Shown: positions 11,136 through 24,139 of the stretch, piece after piece
How the letters are laid out: each line of letters starts with the position of its first letter
How positions within the stretch are numbered: position 1 is the first letter of the stretch
Assembly: GCA_019022495.1 (NCBI GenBank)
Contig: JAFEKR010000013.1
Coordinates: 62,001-126,000, forward strand
DNA length: 64,000 nucleotides
From: Epichloe hybrida
Lineage: Eukaryota > Ascomycota > Sordariomycetes > Hypocreales > Clavicipitaceae
Reading direction: 5' to 3'
The notes under the pieces: generated by a model
Told to the model about the DNA's origin: nothing
The model's database searches: none
What the model saw: only the letters and a program-made list of their open reading frames with translations
Program-made: the position numbers and the translations under genes

Positions 11136-12034
11136 TGACTCAGGCCGTCGTTACTAGTTCACCGTATTTGTGCTCTGAATCGCGATCCGAAATACTTGAC
11201 CTCATGGAGACATGTTGAGGCTGCTTGTCGTGGACGATGTGTGGCTGAGAACGTGGCGAGAAATGGGTTTGGTTTTCTTTTTGTTCCTGCCTCCTCTTCG
11301 TGTTGTTAAACCCGATATTGGGTAACTGTTATGACAAGTAGACGGTGAGCAAATTTTCGCGGCTTCCTGTACCTAGAATGCGTGCCGTGTAAGGTAATTC
11401 GGAAGCTATTTGCTGGAGTGCTCCACGTTGTTAAGAGTTGCGTGAAGGATGTTAACGAGATGTGAGAAATGTTATGAGAGAGTAAGCGTAAGAGGCAGTC
11501 GGGCGAGACTTTCTGTTGTTGACGCCTACCCAGAGACTGAGGCGCAGTAGGCTAACCCACCTGGAGGCGGCAGGTACGAGTCTGGTTGGCGTCTAACTCT
11601 AGACCCCCGAATGGGCTCAGGAACGAAACCAAGTGCTGCGTGTTGCACCCTGTACTTTGTACTGTACAATATTGTCACAACAGCGCAACGGCACGCACAC
11701 AGCTTGCTCCCAGAAGACAGATGAGACCAAGCATCCGATTGGAGTGCGGGACGGACGTCAGCGGAACGAGTCACAACGCGGAGGAGGGAGGATAATAGAG
11801 GTGGCGCGAAGGCAGAAAAAAAAACAAGGCAGAGTTCAAGGCCGGCTGGTGAGAAGGTGGGGGCGGACAGCCACAGCGACACATGGGCCCCAACGCCCAC
11901 GACATTATCCACCCGCAGCCCACAAGTCGAAGACACGAGGTTAATGAATGCCAATCGAGAAACACGCTAGGCAGTTCAGGATCCAACATGTTCACCCAGA
12001 CCTAAGGGTGTGATCCAGACGGGCGCAGTTGTTT
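11136..12034. other. Promoter/leader region of the zinc-finger gene, ending at the AT-rich boundary
   Basis: About 0.9 kb of normal-composition, non-repetitive DNA upstream of the minus-strand transcription-factor gene. Open frames here overlap on both strands and show no family signal, so I call none. Composition changes abruptly at about 12,035-12,070. Confidence 0.55.
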
Positions 12035-13106
12035 AAAAGCTAGCACACTCAAGATAGGGCTAGGTATAAGTTAGCTATGGATTAGGTAAAGAGTTTACTT
12101 TATACTATTTATAGTACCTTTCCTTATTAATATATAAGGGTATAAAGAGATTTTATATTACCCTAGCCCCTTATTTATAAATAAAGGCTTTTCCCTTATA
12201 AAGAAGTTAATTATTATAAATTATTATTAGAGAATTTCTCTTATACCTTTATACTTTTATTATTAAAATATTCTTTTCTTAGTCTTAAAGCGCTTTATAG
12301 CCTAGTTAATTTACTACTTCTTAGTATAGTACTAGTATAAGGTAAACTAATAAGTAAATAATTTACTTACTAAAGAAGCTTTATAAAGCCTAGGTTAATA
12401 GTAAATTAAATAGTATAAAGTATAGTATAACTTAAGTAACTTTATAAGATATTATCCTTACTATATAAGATTATTACCCTTAGTATAAATAGATTATAAA
12501 GTTAGTAAAATAAAAGTATTATAGCTTATAGGACTATTAGTAAGTATTTTTATAGGCTAAAAGCTATTTAGGTATATAATATAATAAGGTTAAGTATATA
12601 CTTAAGATAAGTAATATAAATACTAAGCTAATTAAAAAGAAGTATAGTATAATTAGAAGAAAGGTTATAACCTAGCTATTATTAGTTACTAATAGTATTA
12701 CTTATAATACTTAGTATAATATTTTCTCTAAGAACTTACTAGCTAGGGGTACTATTTTAGAAGTAAGTAATAATATAAGCTTTATAGTAATAGCCTAATC
12801 TCTTAATAATCTAATAGATAAAGATAATAATTAATAAGGGACTAGTAAAATAGTTAAGAATAATAGTATTAATTAGCTTAAGACTATTAATCTAACTAAG
12901 GGGGATAATCCCTTTACCTTAGTATAATCTATTATTATACTTATATTAGAATAAATTAGCTAGGTTATAACTCTAAGCCCTAGAGGGTTAACCCTAAGCT
13001 TATAAACTAGAGAGGGATTATAACCTTTTTCTAATAAATTTACCCTAAGTAGCATACTAGTTTAGAGGATTTAGAAAAAGAATATAAATTAATTAATAAT
13101 AAAAGT
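12035..13106. repeat. Unassigned degenerate AT-rich DNA left of element A1
   Basis: About 1.07 kb of heavily mutated sequence with almost no CA, TG or CG. It resumes after A1 at 19,406 because A1 inserted into it. I could not recognise a protein family through the stop codons. It is probably a transposon relic of unknown type. Confidence 0.5.
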
Positions 13107-13111
13107 AGTTC

Positions 13112-13350
13112 TGTTGGTTACACCAAGGGATTGGTATGCACTAGTGCAACGTAGGGTTAGGTTTAATGATATAATAAGGTCTAAGGATCGAAGCTATCTA
13201 CAGCGTTGTGTGGCCACAAGAAAAGGGGGGGGGGGAAACGCGAGTCACGTGTGTGCCTCGCGTACGGGTGCGGCCAATCACAGTGCGGCGTTACCGCACG
13301 TGCTCCACTTTCCTAGTAGTTAACTTAATATTAACCTAGTTATTATAATA
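13112..13350 (-). repeat. Left LTR of A1 (3' LTR of the minus-strand element)
   Basis: Begins TGTTGGTTACACCAAGGG. It contains a run of G, CACGTG-like and CCAAT motifs, and a GC-rich core at about 13,200-13,310. Its right end (TTATTATAATA) is the mutated form of the TTGTTGCAACA seen in the right LTR. Confidence 0.93.
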
Positions 13351-16300
13351 CTAGTAACTTCTCTTTTTAGGAAGAAAGTAAGGCAGGATAGATCTAATAC
13401 TAAAAGAGAGAATTAGTAAGTATATAAATAAAATAAGCCTATATAAGAATAAGTAAGTCTAATGTTAAATTCATACTCCCCATTGGTTAACAATGTAATG
13501 CAAAGAAAATCGCTTAATCCGCAAATTAGGAAGCGGGCTTAATTAGGAGCTTTAAAAGCTTAAAAAACGTAATAAAAATCAGAATTATTTAAAATAAACA
13601 TAAGTGGATACAGGGAATTAAAATAAGGGCTTCTTATTAGCTTAGCTATAGTTAGACCAGACTCTTATTAGTCTTATCTAGTCTCTAGTCTCTTTACCTA
13701 GCCTTTAACTTAAATTATAGCTTTATTTAAGTTAATAAAGGTCTTAAGGCTCTTATTTAGAGATGCCTTTATTATCGCGTTAGCAAGGTTATTATTACTA
13801 TTAATCTATTATACTTTATAGATCTCCTATTACTTATATGATTACTAAAGTGCTATAATATTAATTATAAGGCATTTCTCCTTTGTAAAACTAAGCTTTA
13901 TAAGACACTTATATAATAAAAAAGAGTCTATATAGATAATTATAGGGATGTGGTTAATCTTTAATTAGACCGTGATTATATTAAGGGTTGTGATAATTGC
14001 ATAGGCTATATTAGCACCTTATACTATTAAGTATAGTTTAGAAGCGAGAGCGCTATAGGTCACACGCTTGCTCTTTATTAAGCTATATATAATAATGTTA
14101 CCTTTTAAGGTAAATATATTATCTTTCGCCTCCTTATTACTAATAATAATCACGTATCTAATCTAGGAACTTAGATTTTTATTGTTAGCAAGGGATCTAT
14201 TTATAAACACGAATAACTTTGTATTCTCGAGGTCTAGAGGGATATAATATAGGCCTTAGTCTTAATGTTAGATCTGCTAGTTAAGTTGCTTGTTTAATTA
14301 AGTTATATTATTAGGAGTTGGATCTTAATGTTATACTATGATTAATAGATTATAAAGGGCTTTAGGTTAATAGATAGTTATAATATAACTTCCTTATGCT
14401 TATTATTTAATATAATCTTGTTTTATAGTTAGTAATTACAGGTTAATCTGCCTAATTTTCTTACTCTAGCCTTTTTAATAAAGTTTTATTAAGTTATTAG
14501 CATTCTAGGTAAGGATATAACTATTAAAGATAAGGGGATTCTTAGCTAATAGCTTTTGCTTTAGCTTTACTAAGAAATTCGCCTTCTATAGTTCCTTTTC
14601 TTTAAGGTTATAGAAATCCTAGTTACTAAGGCCTAGTGTATTATTAGTCTGTATACTAACTACTCTAAAGAGATTATTGTTATTCTCTTCTATAATTAGC
14701 AAGCATAGGTCATAGGATAAAGTCATTATCTTAAGCATCTCTTTGTAGTAATAGAAGTAAGTTGCGAACTAGTAGGTTCTAGCTTCTGCGATTCTATATA
14801 AAGGCTTGATAACTTCTATAATGGTTCCTTTAGGGAATAGATATGCTATCTGCTTAGGTAATATAGTGATGATTAATCTTGCGAGCTGCGTTTTTAATTA
14901 CACGTAAGCTTATGTAATATCTTAAATCCATAGGATAATTCCTCTGGATCTAAGCGATGGTGCGATCATAATAATTAATTATTAGCTTAATCTTTGGATT
15001 ATTAGGGATTAGGTTAGGATGAATTCCTTCCCTTTATTATTCATCCCTTAAATCATAAGTTATGACTTTTTATATAGCATAGCTATTCCTTTGCCTTTAA
15101 TTTCTCTTACTATATAAGATTTAAAAAGTCTCTTATTACTATGTTTAGTAGGATTAAATAGCGTGAATCTAAACATATTATAAGCTTATAAAGCATTAAT
15201 CTTAATCTAATCTAATAGCTTAAAGGGCTTGCCTAGGGTTATAATCTTTCCTTCTTAATATAACTAAAGGGCTAGATCCTAATTAGCTTCTTCCTTTACT
15301 ATAATAAATACTACACTTAACTTACTATTAGCTATAAGTTTCTTTATTAATACTTTCTCTTAGTCTTTATTTACTAAGTATATAGTTACTATATATTTAG
15401 TTCTTATAAGGTTAAATTAAACTATAAGCTTCTTTTATAATTTTCTACGCTTTCTCTTAGGCTATAGTAGTTCCTTATTTATTTCTAAAGCTTTAGGGAT
15501 AATCTCTTTAATTATTAGGGTCTTATTTATATCTATAGCTTAGTCTTTGCCTCTAGGTATTAGCTTATAAAGTTCTCTAGCATAGTATAGGTTATAATAG
15601 TATAGTTTAATAACTATTAATTAGAATCTTATTAGTCTATAGGGTATTTAAAGGGTATAGGTTTCTTTATTAGTAGTAAGAAGCTTATAGGGGCTATACT
15701 ATTTATCTTTCTCTCTCTATACGTATATATTTAACTATAACGGAAGTTAGTGTGTTAGTAGCGTATCTAGGCTATTTTAGGTTCTTAAAGCATTATAAAC
15801 TTATTGCTTTGCTAGGAGTTATTAGACCTTGTTAGTGGCTTTGCGAATTACTTTAGCTTATTAAATAACAAATACACTTAGTGGTAACTTATTAGTTATT
15901 CGTGGATATACACTAAAGATAAGAATTATAGGAATAAGACTATTAGGGCCTGCTAAGTCATTCATAGCTTTCATAGCTATCTAAAGTTATTACTTAGGCG
16001 TAAGATCTTAACCTATAGAGTCTGTAATAATTATATAGGCTTGCTATAATAGTCTATAATAGCGTTTAACTTTTCTAATACTATTATAGGCCTTAACTAG
16101 AACTTTATTAATCTTAATTAATAGTAATTATATATAATACTTAAATTCTACTAATATAAAGTTCTTTCTAGTATTATAAATAATCTATTCTAGAGGACTA
16201 AGGTAGGTGTTAATCTAGTATTTATATAAGGCATTCCAAATATTACATACCTTCTGCTTATTTAGATTAAGGAATTAGGCTACTTAAAACAAGGTTATAA

Positions 16301-19161
16301 AATTAATAACATAAAGAATAGGTTATCTATTAATTTAAATAATATTAACTATAATCTTGTAGTTAAACTTATAGTTATCTTTAATTATAAACTTAAATCT
16401 GCCTAAGGCCTTTCTGTTTATTTAGTAATAGTAGCAAATTTCAGTTAATTATTTAATAGCCTTTGCTTTAATATTATATCTAGCTTAGTTTAGTATTTTT
16501 ATAAGCTATTTAACTAATAGGTAACTAAATTATTAATATAGTTAATAGAGTTCTGTTTTTAATAGGTGGAAAGCTACTGTTTCTCTAGCTTCTAGAGTCT
16601 ACTAAAGATGTCCCTATTTCCTAATAATAGGAACTATCTTATTATCTTAGATTAATATGTTCGCAAGGTTATTTACCTTAACGCGTAACCTATCTATATT
16701 ATCTAAAGAGAATAAGAAAGGTATATGTATATTAATTATATAGAAAGGGATATTACCTAGCTCCGTTAGTACGTTAACTACTTCTTTTATAATCACGGTC
16801 CTAGCACTAAATTTAATTATCTTTTCTAGAGTTAGTTTAATCTTTAGTAATAGCATTAATCTTAGTAAAGCTTATACTTATCTAATTCTAGCTATTAAGA
16901 CACCTAAGGCTCCTATATTAGGTATTATCCCTTAGAAAACTTCTTTAGAGTAATATTTCTCTAAAATATAAGAGGTTTTTATATTATTAAAGGGATTATG
17001 CTTAAGGTATGTGTGCTTAAATGATTTATCTCTTAGGATATTAATAATATTACTATTAACTAGTTAAAATCCTAATATAAAGAATTATATAATACTTAGC
17101 TAGTTAAACTTTAATATAGAAGTCTCTTTAGTATTATTATCCTTATCTTTATTATTATTAGACTTAATAAAGGTTTTGGCTAATTCCTACGCTCTATTAG
17201 CAAGGTTATTAGCTTCTTTAAATACTTAGCCTTTATAGGCCATAAGGAATGCCTAATACTTTTTCTCTATTAGCGGCAATTAGTATCTCTTGTTCTTTTA
17301 CTAGTGTTTTTTTACCTCTTTCTAGTCTTTTTCTAGATGGTTTATTAACTAGTATTCGTTCTTGTTATAGATATGGCATCTACTATAGTTATAGCCTTAG
17401 TTATAGTAACCATAGCCTTTACCTTAACCTTATTAATTATATAGTTAGTTATAATAGTAGTCTATGAACATTACCTTTGATTTATTAGCATTAGTAATAC
17501 TAATAGTGCTTTAATTAAATTAGGCAGCTAATTTATTAGCTTTAGTAATAGAGATTAATTTACGGAGGTCTTTAGTAAGTCCTTTAAAGCTAGGTAAATA
17601 ATTATATTTAGCTTGCCTACACTCTAAAACACTAGAAATTACGCTTAGGGTCTAATAATAAAGTTCTATATTAACTATTAATAGGGGAAAGAGTCCTCTG
17701 TGAATATGTTTAAGGGTTGTAAGCAGAATCTTAAGATAATCTAGTTTGGATTTATCTAGATTAGTAGTGATAATGTTCCTAAGCGTTATACCATTCTATT
17801 CTTAGTAATAAAACTGTTAGTTACTTTCTGTTTTAAATTGTTAACAAACGTTATTAACTATTTGTTTGTATATAAAGCCTTTGTTTACTAGATAATCAAG
17901 GTAATACTACTTAGTATTACCTAAAAGCATAATAGGAAGGGCCTTATGTATATATTCCTATAGGAGATTTAGTCTATTATATTTGTTTTAGAATAAGTTA
18001 ACTTTTGGCGTGAGGAAGTTATATATCTTCCTACTATAATAGTTATTATCCTTATAGCTCTTTATAAGTTCTAAGATCTTTCTTATAATTTAATCTTTAG
18101 ATAGGATTATTACTGTTTATATAGCTAGGGTTATCTGTTAAATTGGTTGTTCTAGGATATAATCGGTGGAATTATTAGATTTATTAGGGGTTTAGGTGTG
18201 TTTCTTCCTAGAGGTAGTTATGTAGCTAGAGGGTTGTTTAAAGCGGGATTATAAGGGTTATTGATTAGGGGATTATATATAGGAGGATTATATACTAAAG
18301 GGTAATAGATAGGGGCAGTGTAAATTGAAGGGCTTGTGATCAGAGGGCTTTTAAGGGCAGGATTATTTGAAGAGAGGAATTTACCTATGGTGATTTGCTT
18401 CGTGATTTTGTTTTTAGGTTACTATGATATTATTTCTTCTTTAAGGACTTAAATTAACGATTTAATGATCTTACTGCTTTGATTTTAAATAATATAGACG
18501 CTATTCTCGCGTAGGTAGTCTTGTAATTCGCATACTAAAGGTTATGAAGCTTGATTAAGTGTTTCTTTTGTCTAGCCATTAAGGTTATTATAGAAGATCT
18601 CCTAAAGGGCAAGATCTTTATATTAACTACTCTTATAGATATTAATTATCTAAGCAAGATAGTTATTAAGCTCCTATTCCTTAGTAATCTAAGGATTTAG
18701 TTCTCTTAAGCTCTTCTAGTTAGTAGTAATAACTAAGGTATGTTTTTAAAGTTATAGAGGTAGGCTTGCTTTATTAGGTCTTAACTAGGCAGGCTGCTTT
18801 CCTTTAGTAGTCTAAGATAAAGCTTATTTATTACTTAGGGGTGCTATTATTAATAGTCTTTAGCTAGTAAGGCTAAGGGATTTTTAACTAGTAAGGTTAA
18901 GGGGTTTTTAATCTCTGGTTTAAGAAGTTATACGTGGCTATAAACTCTTAGTTAGTTAATTAGTTTTCTTGTGGTAGATAATAGGATTGATTCTTCTATT
19001 AATAGTTAGAGACTTGCTAATAGAAAAAGTTAAATCCCTAGGAAGCCTAATATTTAGTATCCGGAGTCTATTTTCCTTTAGTATACTTCCTTAGGTAGCT
19101 AAAGGAAAGCCTCTTCTTAAGTAATTCCTAGCTTATCTATGGTTTTTTAACTACTGATTAG

Positions 19162-19400
19162 TGTTAGTTATACTAAGGGATTGGTATGCACTAGTGTAAC
19201 GTAGGGTTAGGTTTAATGATATAATAAGGTCTAAGGATCGAAGCTATCTATAGTGTTATGTGGCTATAAGAAAAGGGGGGGGGGGAAACGCGAGTCACGT
19301 GTGTGCCTCGCGTACGGGTGCGGCTAATCACAGTGCGGCGTTGCCGCACGTGCTCCACTTTCCTAGTGGTCAACTCGATGTTGACCCGGTTGTTGCAACA
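19162..19400 (-). repeat. Right LTR of A1 (5' LTR of the minus-strand element)
   Basis: Same 239-bp length as the left LTR. Its first half is more RIP-mutated (TGTTAGTTATACTAAGGG), while its last about 110 bp are nearly unmutated and end GTTGTTGCAACA. Confidence 0.93.
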
Positions 19401-19405
19401 AGTTC

Positions 19406-20182
19406 TTATAGCACTTAAATTAGTATTTTCTTAAGTTTAAAAGTAAGAGTACTTTTATATATATACTATAGTTACCTAGTGAAGTAACCTATTAGATAGT
19501 AAGTTTAAGAAGGTATTAGAGAACTATAAGTTATTTTATAAAAGCTATAGTATTATTTAGATATTAAAAGTAATAAGCTAGGTTAAGGAAAATCTAAAGA
19601 ATATAGTGCTTTAAAATAAGCTTAGAAGTAAGGATAAAGTAGCTTTTATAACTATAGACTTTAGCTATTATTCATAAAGGTAAAGAGAAAGGTTATTTAT
19701 AAAGGTAAAGAAAAAGGTTATAAAGGTAAAGGAAGAGATTAGAAGGTTATAGTAGAATTAGCATAGCTATAAGAATTACTAGTATTTTTACCTATATAAA
19801 ATTCACACTACTTATGGTTTTATCTCCCTTACCTTATAGCTACCTACCTAATAATCTTATAGCTACTTACCTAATAACCTTATAAGTTATAACTACTTAC
19901 CTAATAATTTCTCCTTTATTAAAGACTTCTATCCTTAGGGATCTTAATACCTCTCTCTTACTAGTATTACTAATAACTATAAAAGCCTTTTTTTATAATA
20001 ATACTTTACTATACTATTAGACTCCCTCTTATATTAAAGTTATTTACTAGCTTATAAGCCTCTTTAATAAGCTAGTGTTTATTATTATTTAATACCTTTA
20101 AGTTAAGCTTTCCTTACTTTTCTAGTATAATACTACTTAACTTAATAAAGTTAAATAAGCCTATTATAATATAAATAATCTT
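19406..20182. repeat. Unassigned degenerate AT-rich DNA right of A1
   Basis: Continuation of the target into which A1 inserted. It includes short local repeats (AAAGGTAAAG-like near 19,675-19,730 and TAGCTAC/TTACCTAATAA-like near 19,840-19,910). No protein family could be recognised. It ends at the TIR-like start of D1 at 20,183. Confidence 0.45.
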
Positions 20183-20204
20183 CAGAGCATTGCACTACAA
20201 TGTG

Positions 20205-20365
20205 TATTGTAGTGTAGTTTTTGTAGTGTAGTGTAGTTACTACACTACAAACTACACTACACTATAAACTACAATAACTACAAGGGGAAAAAAACTACAC
20301 TACACTACACTACAAATTTATTTTCATAAACTACACTAACTACAAATACTATATTTGTAGTATTA
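20205..20365. repeat. Subterminal inverted GTAGTGTAGT / ACTACACTAC arrays
   Basis: Short repeats built on TGTAG/TGTAGT appear first in one orientation and then as ACTACACTACA in the other, so this single strand could fold into hairpins. The same motif pattern occurs at 57,605-57,735 in D3. Confidence 0.85.
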
Positions 20366-20400
20366 GTAAAAATATTTATCTTAGCTTATAATATCTTTAT

Positions 20401-20650
20401 AATAGCTTATAATAGCTTATAATAGCTTATAATAGCTTATAATAGCTTATAATAGCTTATAATAGCTTATAATAGCTTATAATAGCTTATAATAGCTTAT
20501 AATAGCTTATAATAGCTTATAATAGCTTATAATAGCTTATAATAGCTTATAATAGCTTATAATAGCTTATAATAGCTTATAATAGCTTATAATAGCTTAT
20601 AATAGCTTATAATAGCTTATAATAGCTTATAATAGCTTATAATAGCTTAT
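20401..20650. repeat. Perfect tandem decamer array, 25 copies of AATAGCTTAT
   Basis: Twenty-five back-to-back identical 10-bp units, followed by a TA run. An approximate unit precedes it. The D2 copy retains only AATAGCTTATATAT next to its LINE junction, so array length differs between copies or was cut there. Confidence 0.97.
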
Positions 20651-20814
20651 ATATATATATCTTATATTCTTTATATAACTTAAAATATTATTAGTGTTAA
20701 AGTTTAATTAAAAATAAATAAGAAATAAATTAATAAAATATAAGTATAAGTATAAATAAGTAAATTACTATAAGAAAAGCTAGACTTTTTAATTATTTAG
20801 TATTTTAAGGTTTT

Positions 20815-21122
20815 TGTTAGATTCACAGGGTATTGCATTCAATGTAATGCAGTCGTGAGCCCAAAGAATAGTATCGTCATCGATTATCTATTCTAGGCTG
20901 CGTTATCTATTGTTATAATTAATCTAAGTTATAAGAAAAGAGAGGTAAAAAGCTAGAAGTTATAATATATAAAGGGAAAAGGGGTTACACATTTGTGTCC
21001 TCATATTTCCTAGCTAATTAACATGCTAGGTTATAGGTTACGTGTAGGGTCCGCACGTAGCCTAAGCTTCTACTAGGTAATTATAGCTATAACGCGTAAT
21101 TAATATTACCTTTATTTTAACA
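20815..21122 (-). repeat. Left LTR of B1
   Basis: 308 bp, TGTTAGATTCACAGGG to TTTTAACA. The next bases (CTAGAACTTCTCTCTTTT) are, on the minus strand, a purine-rich tract before the 3' LTR. Confidence 0.92.
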
Positions 21123-24100
21123 CTAGAACTTCTCTCTTTTAATATAATTATTAACATATAATATTAATTATAGAAATAAAAAAGGAAAGACAAATCAAGA
21201 ATATAATTAATAAGGGATATAAGGAAAAGAACTCATAGCCTATCTAAGCATATAGTTACTAATAAAAGGGAAATAATAATCTTACTTAGCCTATAAGCCT
21301 ATATAAGGATAAGTAAGTCCTTCCAAATCCCTTCTTTTCCTTAAAATAACACATATACCACACCTTAGCGCGTATATAATATCTTCCTCCTCCTTAGTAA
21401 CACCTTTATCCTCCTATACACTACTATTAATTTCTATAGTTTACTAGGAGGGCCTAGTAGGCTAGCGTAGTTATAGCTACTAGGGATATTAACTATAAGG
21501 GCGTAAATCCCCTACATATTACTATCTTATCCCTATAGCTACCCTCCTAGAGAATTACCTTTTCCTCTTACTACATATATATTACATATAAGTAACCTAT
21601 CCCTTTATCTAGATAGTTATTTAGTTAGTTAAGATAAAGCTCTTAAGGGCCTTATTAGGTAATACCTTTATAAAGGTATTAGCTAGGTTATTCTCTCTAT
21701 TAATCTATTAGATCTTATAGAGTTCTTAGCGTTTATATAACTATTAAAAGGCTATAATATTAATTATTAGGCATTTCTCCTTTATTATACTAAGCTTAAT
21801 AAGGCACTTATATAAGGAGTATGAATTTATATATATAATAACTAGGATCTTTAGGAGCTTTAGTTAGTTAGTAACTAAGTTTAGGGTGGTTATAATTATA
21901 TAAGCTATATTAACACTAGCTACTATGCTATAGACTTCTAAGGTAAGCACGCTTTATATAACTCTCTTACTTTTTATTAAGCTAAAGCATATAATATTAC
22001 CTTTAATCATAAACTTACTATTAGTGTAGTCTTTATTCGCTAGGATAAGTATATATCCTAGTTATAATAATAGGTCCTAGTTATTAGTAAAGGATCTATT
22101 TACAAAGGTAAAGAGCTTTACTTTCTTAAGGTTAATTAGGATAAACATTAGACCTCTCTCTAAGTAATTTATCTACCACTTTAGGCAGTAATTAAGGGCT
22201 TTCATGTTCTCTAGGGTTAGCTCCTAGTGTTATATAGTAATAGATAGGTTAAAGCAAGCCTCTAGTTAGTAAATTAAGGTAATATAAGCGCCTTAAGCCC
22301 TTTACTTAATATATTTACGCTTTAAGTTAGTTATTAAAACTAACTCTAACTTATTACTTTACCCTTTCTACTAGATCTTAATAGTATTATTCTTTAGTAA
22401 GATAATACTACTATTAAATATAAGAGAGTAGTCCTAAGTTAGGAATTACTTTAGCTTTACATTAAAGCTTACTATAGTAAGCTAGGTCTCTTCCTTCTTA
22501 GAGAACTTCTTATCTAAGAGGCTAATTATATTATTAGTTTATATTTTAACATAAGTAAAGTTAGGGCTTTCCTTTATAGTTATAAGTAAGTAAGGATTAT
22601 ATATAAAGGTTTCTATCTAGAGGTTCTCTTTATAATACTTATAATATATAACCCACTAGTATGTTCCTACCTCTACAAGCCTATAAAGGGGTTTTATAAC
22701 CCTTAAGATCATACTAGGTAAGTAAAGATGCTATATCTAAATTAGCAAGCGCGCTAGGATTAGCCGCTCTAGTAATATATAGGCCTGTATATAAGCCTAA
22801 TAGATATCTCTTAGCTAGATAAGGAATTTCCTTAATCTTACTAACAGGGCTATTATAAGAATAAGACATTAGCTCGCGCATTAAATCATTAGGGCCTGTG
22901 TAAGAATAGCCTGTTTTCCCTTATTCTCACACCCTTAGATTATAAGGCGTGACTTTTTGTAGGGTTCTATTATCTTACCTTTAATCTTATTAATAATTCA
23001 GGAATTAAAGATTTAAATCCCACTATATTCTTCCTTATTAAACATAATAAATTTAAATATACCTTACTTAATTAAGGCATTAATCTCCGCTTTTATTAAC
23101 AGCTTAAATAGTTTACCTAGGGTCTTAATAATTCCCTCCTTATATAGCTTAATTACAAGAGCTAGGTTACTATATTCTTTTACTAATAGGAAGGTATTAG
23201 TACCTTAAGGTATTATAGGAGGGTTCTTCCGTGGTCTTCTATATCCTTACTTTAATAGTATTAGTAGCACTATATTCTTATTATAAGCCTCTTACCCTTT
23301 CTCTCCTTTCTCTTTACTAGGGTCTATTATCTTCTTTATATTAGGATTATTATAGTAGGGCTTAATAGATATTAACCTAAAGGTCTTTAGGCCTCTAGGT
23401 ATATTAAGTGTATAGCTCTCTCTAGTAACTATTAGTAACTTATATAAACCTGCCTATCCCTTACCTTCTTGCTAGACCTTAACCTTTAATCTAAGTAGTA
23501 AGCTAAGGGTCTTTAAGGTATCTAGGCTATTACGTTTAGTAAGGGCCTTATTAACCTTCTAGATAGTATAGAGTCTCTTAATCTCTTTAGTAGCTTTCTA
23601 TACTATAATTACACGCTATATAATATTAGGTAATAGCAAGGACTTATTTATTATACATAGGTAAGCTCTAAAGATAAGGAGGGTTAGGATAAGGCTATTA
23701 GGGCCTACAGTATTATTCAGGGCCTTAGTTACTATTTAAAGGGTAATAGGTTCTAGCGTTATAAGGTATTCACGTCTAATTATATTATAAGCTCTTTAGA
23801 GCGGCCTATAATACCTTTTAACCTTCCCTATGCTATAGTATGCCTTAATAAGGACTTCCTTAATCAAAATTAATATTAAAGCTATAAATTATCTAAATTT
23901 ATTACTATAGAAGTTCGTTCTAGTGTCTATAATAATAAAGTCCAGGGGGCCTAGGTAAGCATTAATCTAGTATATTTAGAGGGCTTCCTAGGTTGTTTTT
24001 ATAGAGATATTATTAAGGAATTTCGCTATATTAAACGCTATAGCTATATCTACAGCATAAAGTGTAAGGCAGTTACTATCTAGGTAAAAGATATTTACTA

Positions 24101-24139
24101 TTACTTTATAATTAAAGCTATACTTATCCTTAAGGGTAA

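Larger units (their letters stand above)
13112..19400 (-). mobile_element. Copia element A1, full-length LTR retrotransposon, RIP-degraded
   Basis: A 6.29-kb element with 239-bp LTRs at both ends (13,112-13,350 and 19,162-19,400; TG...CA) and a perfect 5-bp target duplication AGTTC at 13,107-13,111 and 19,401-19,405. Coding direction is minus. The reverse complement of about 13,755-13,925 reads LLYKCLIKLS, then INIIAL and NNNLANAIIKA with stops between, matching the RNase H tail of fungal Ty1/Copia polyproteins. A degenerate CCHC-like stretch lies on the minus strand near 17,340-17,400, where gag should be. No frame is intact. The A2 copy is a less mutated relative differing mostly by C/T and G/A. 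Confidence 0.9.
20183..20814 (+). mobile_element. D1, left part of a hAT-like non-autonomous element
   Basis: Starts with CAGAGCATTG, which fits the CAGNG terminus of hAT elements and is the inverse of the CAATGCTCTG end of D2 at 57,397-57,406. Inside come subterminal GTAGTGTAGT repeats in both orientations (20,205-20,365), a perfect decamer array (20,401-20,650) and then AT-rich sequence shared with D2. No coding sequence is seen. B1 interrupts it at 20,814; it resumes at 47,934. Confidence 0.6.

Noticed and set aside
11526..11995. Overlapping open frames on both strands upstream of the zinc-finger gene
   Set aside because: They overlap each other, lack family features and codon-like conservation, and sit in a promoter region.
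12035..13106. Possible Tc1/pogo-type transposase relic
   Set aside because: I could not read any diagnostic DDE or helix-turn-helix motif through the mutations; left as unassigned.
13114..13323. Short plus-strand open frame
   Set aside because: It lies wholly inside the GC-rich core of the A1 LTR; the frame is a by-product of that core.
16647..17467. Open frames at 16,647-16,856 (-) and 17,249-17,467 (+), with counterparts in A2 at 51,608 and 52,216
   Set aside because: They are short remnants or antisense frames in the Copia gag-pol region. Only the minus-strand ones could be true coding remnants, and they are too degraded to call separately.
20399..20660. CRISPR-like or telomeric array
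   Set aside because: The decamers are contiguous without spacers and do not match the TTAGGG-type telomere repeat of fungi.
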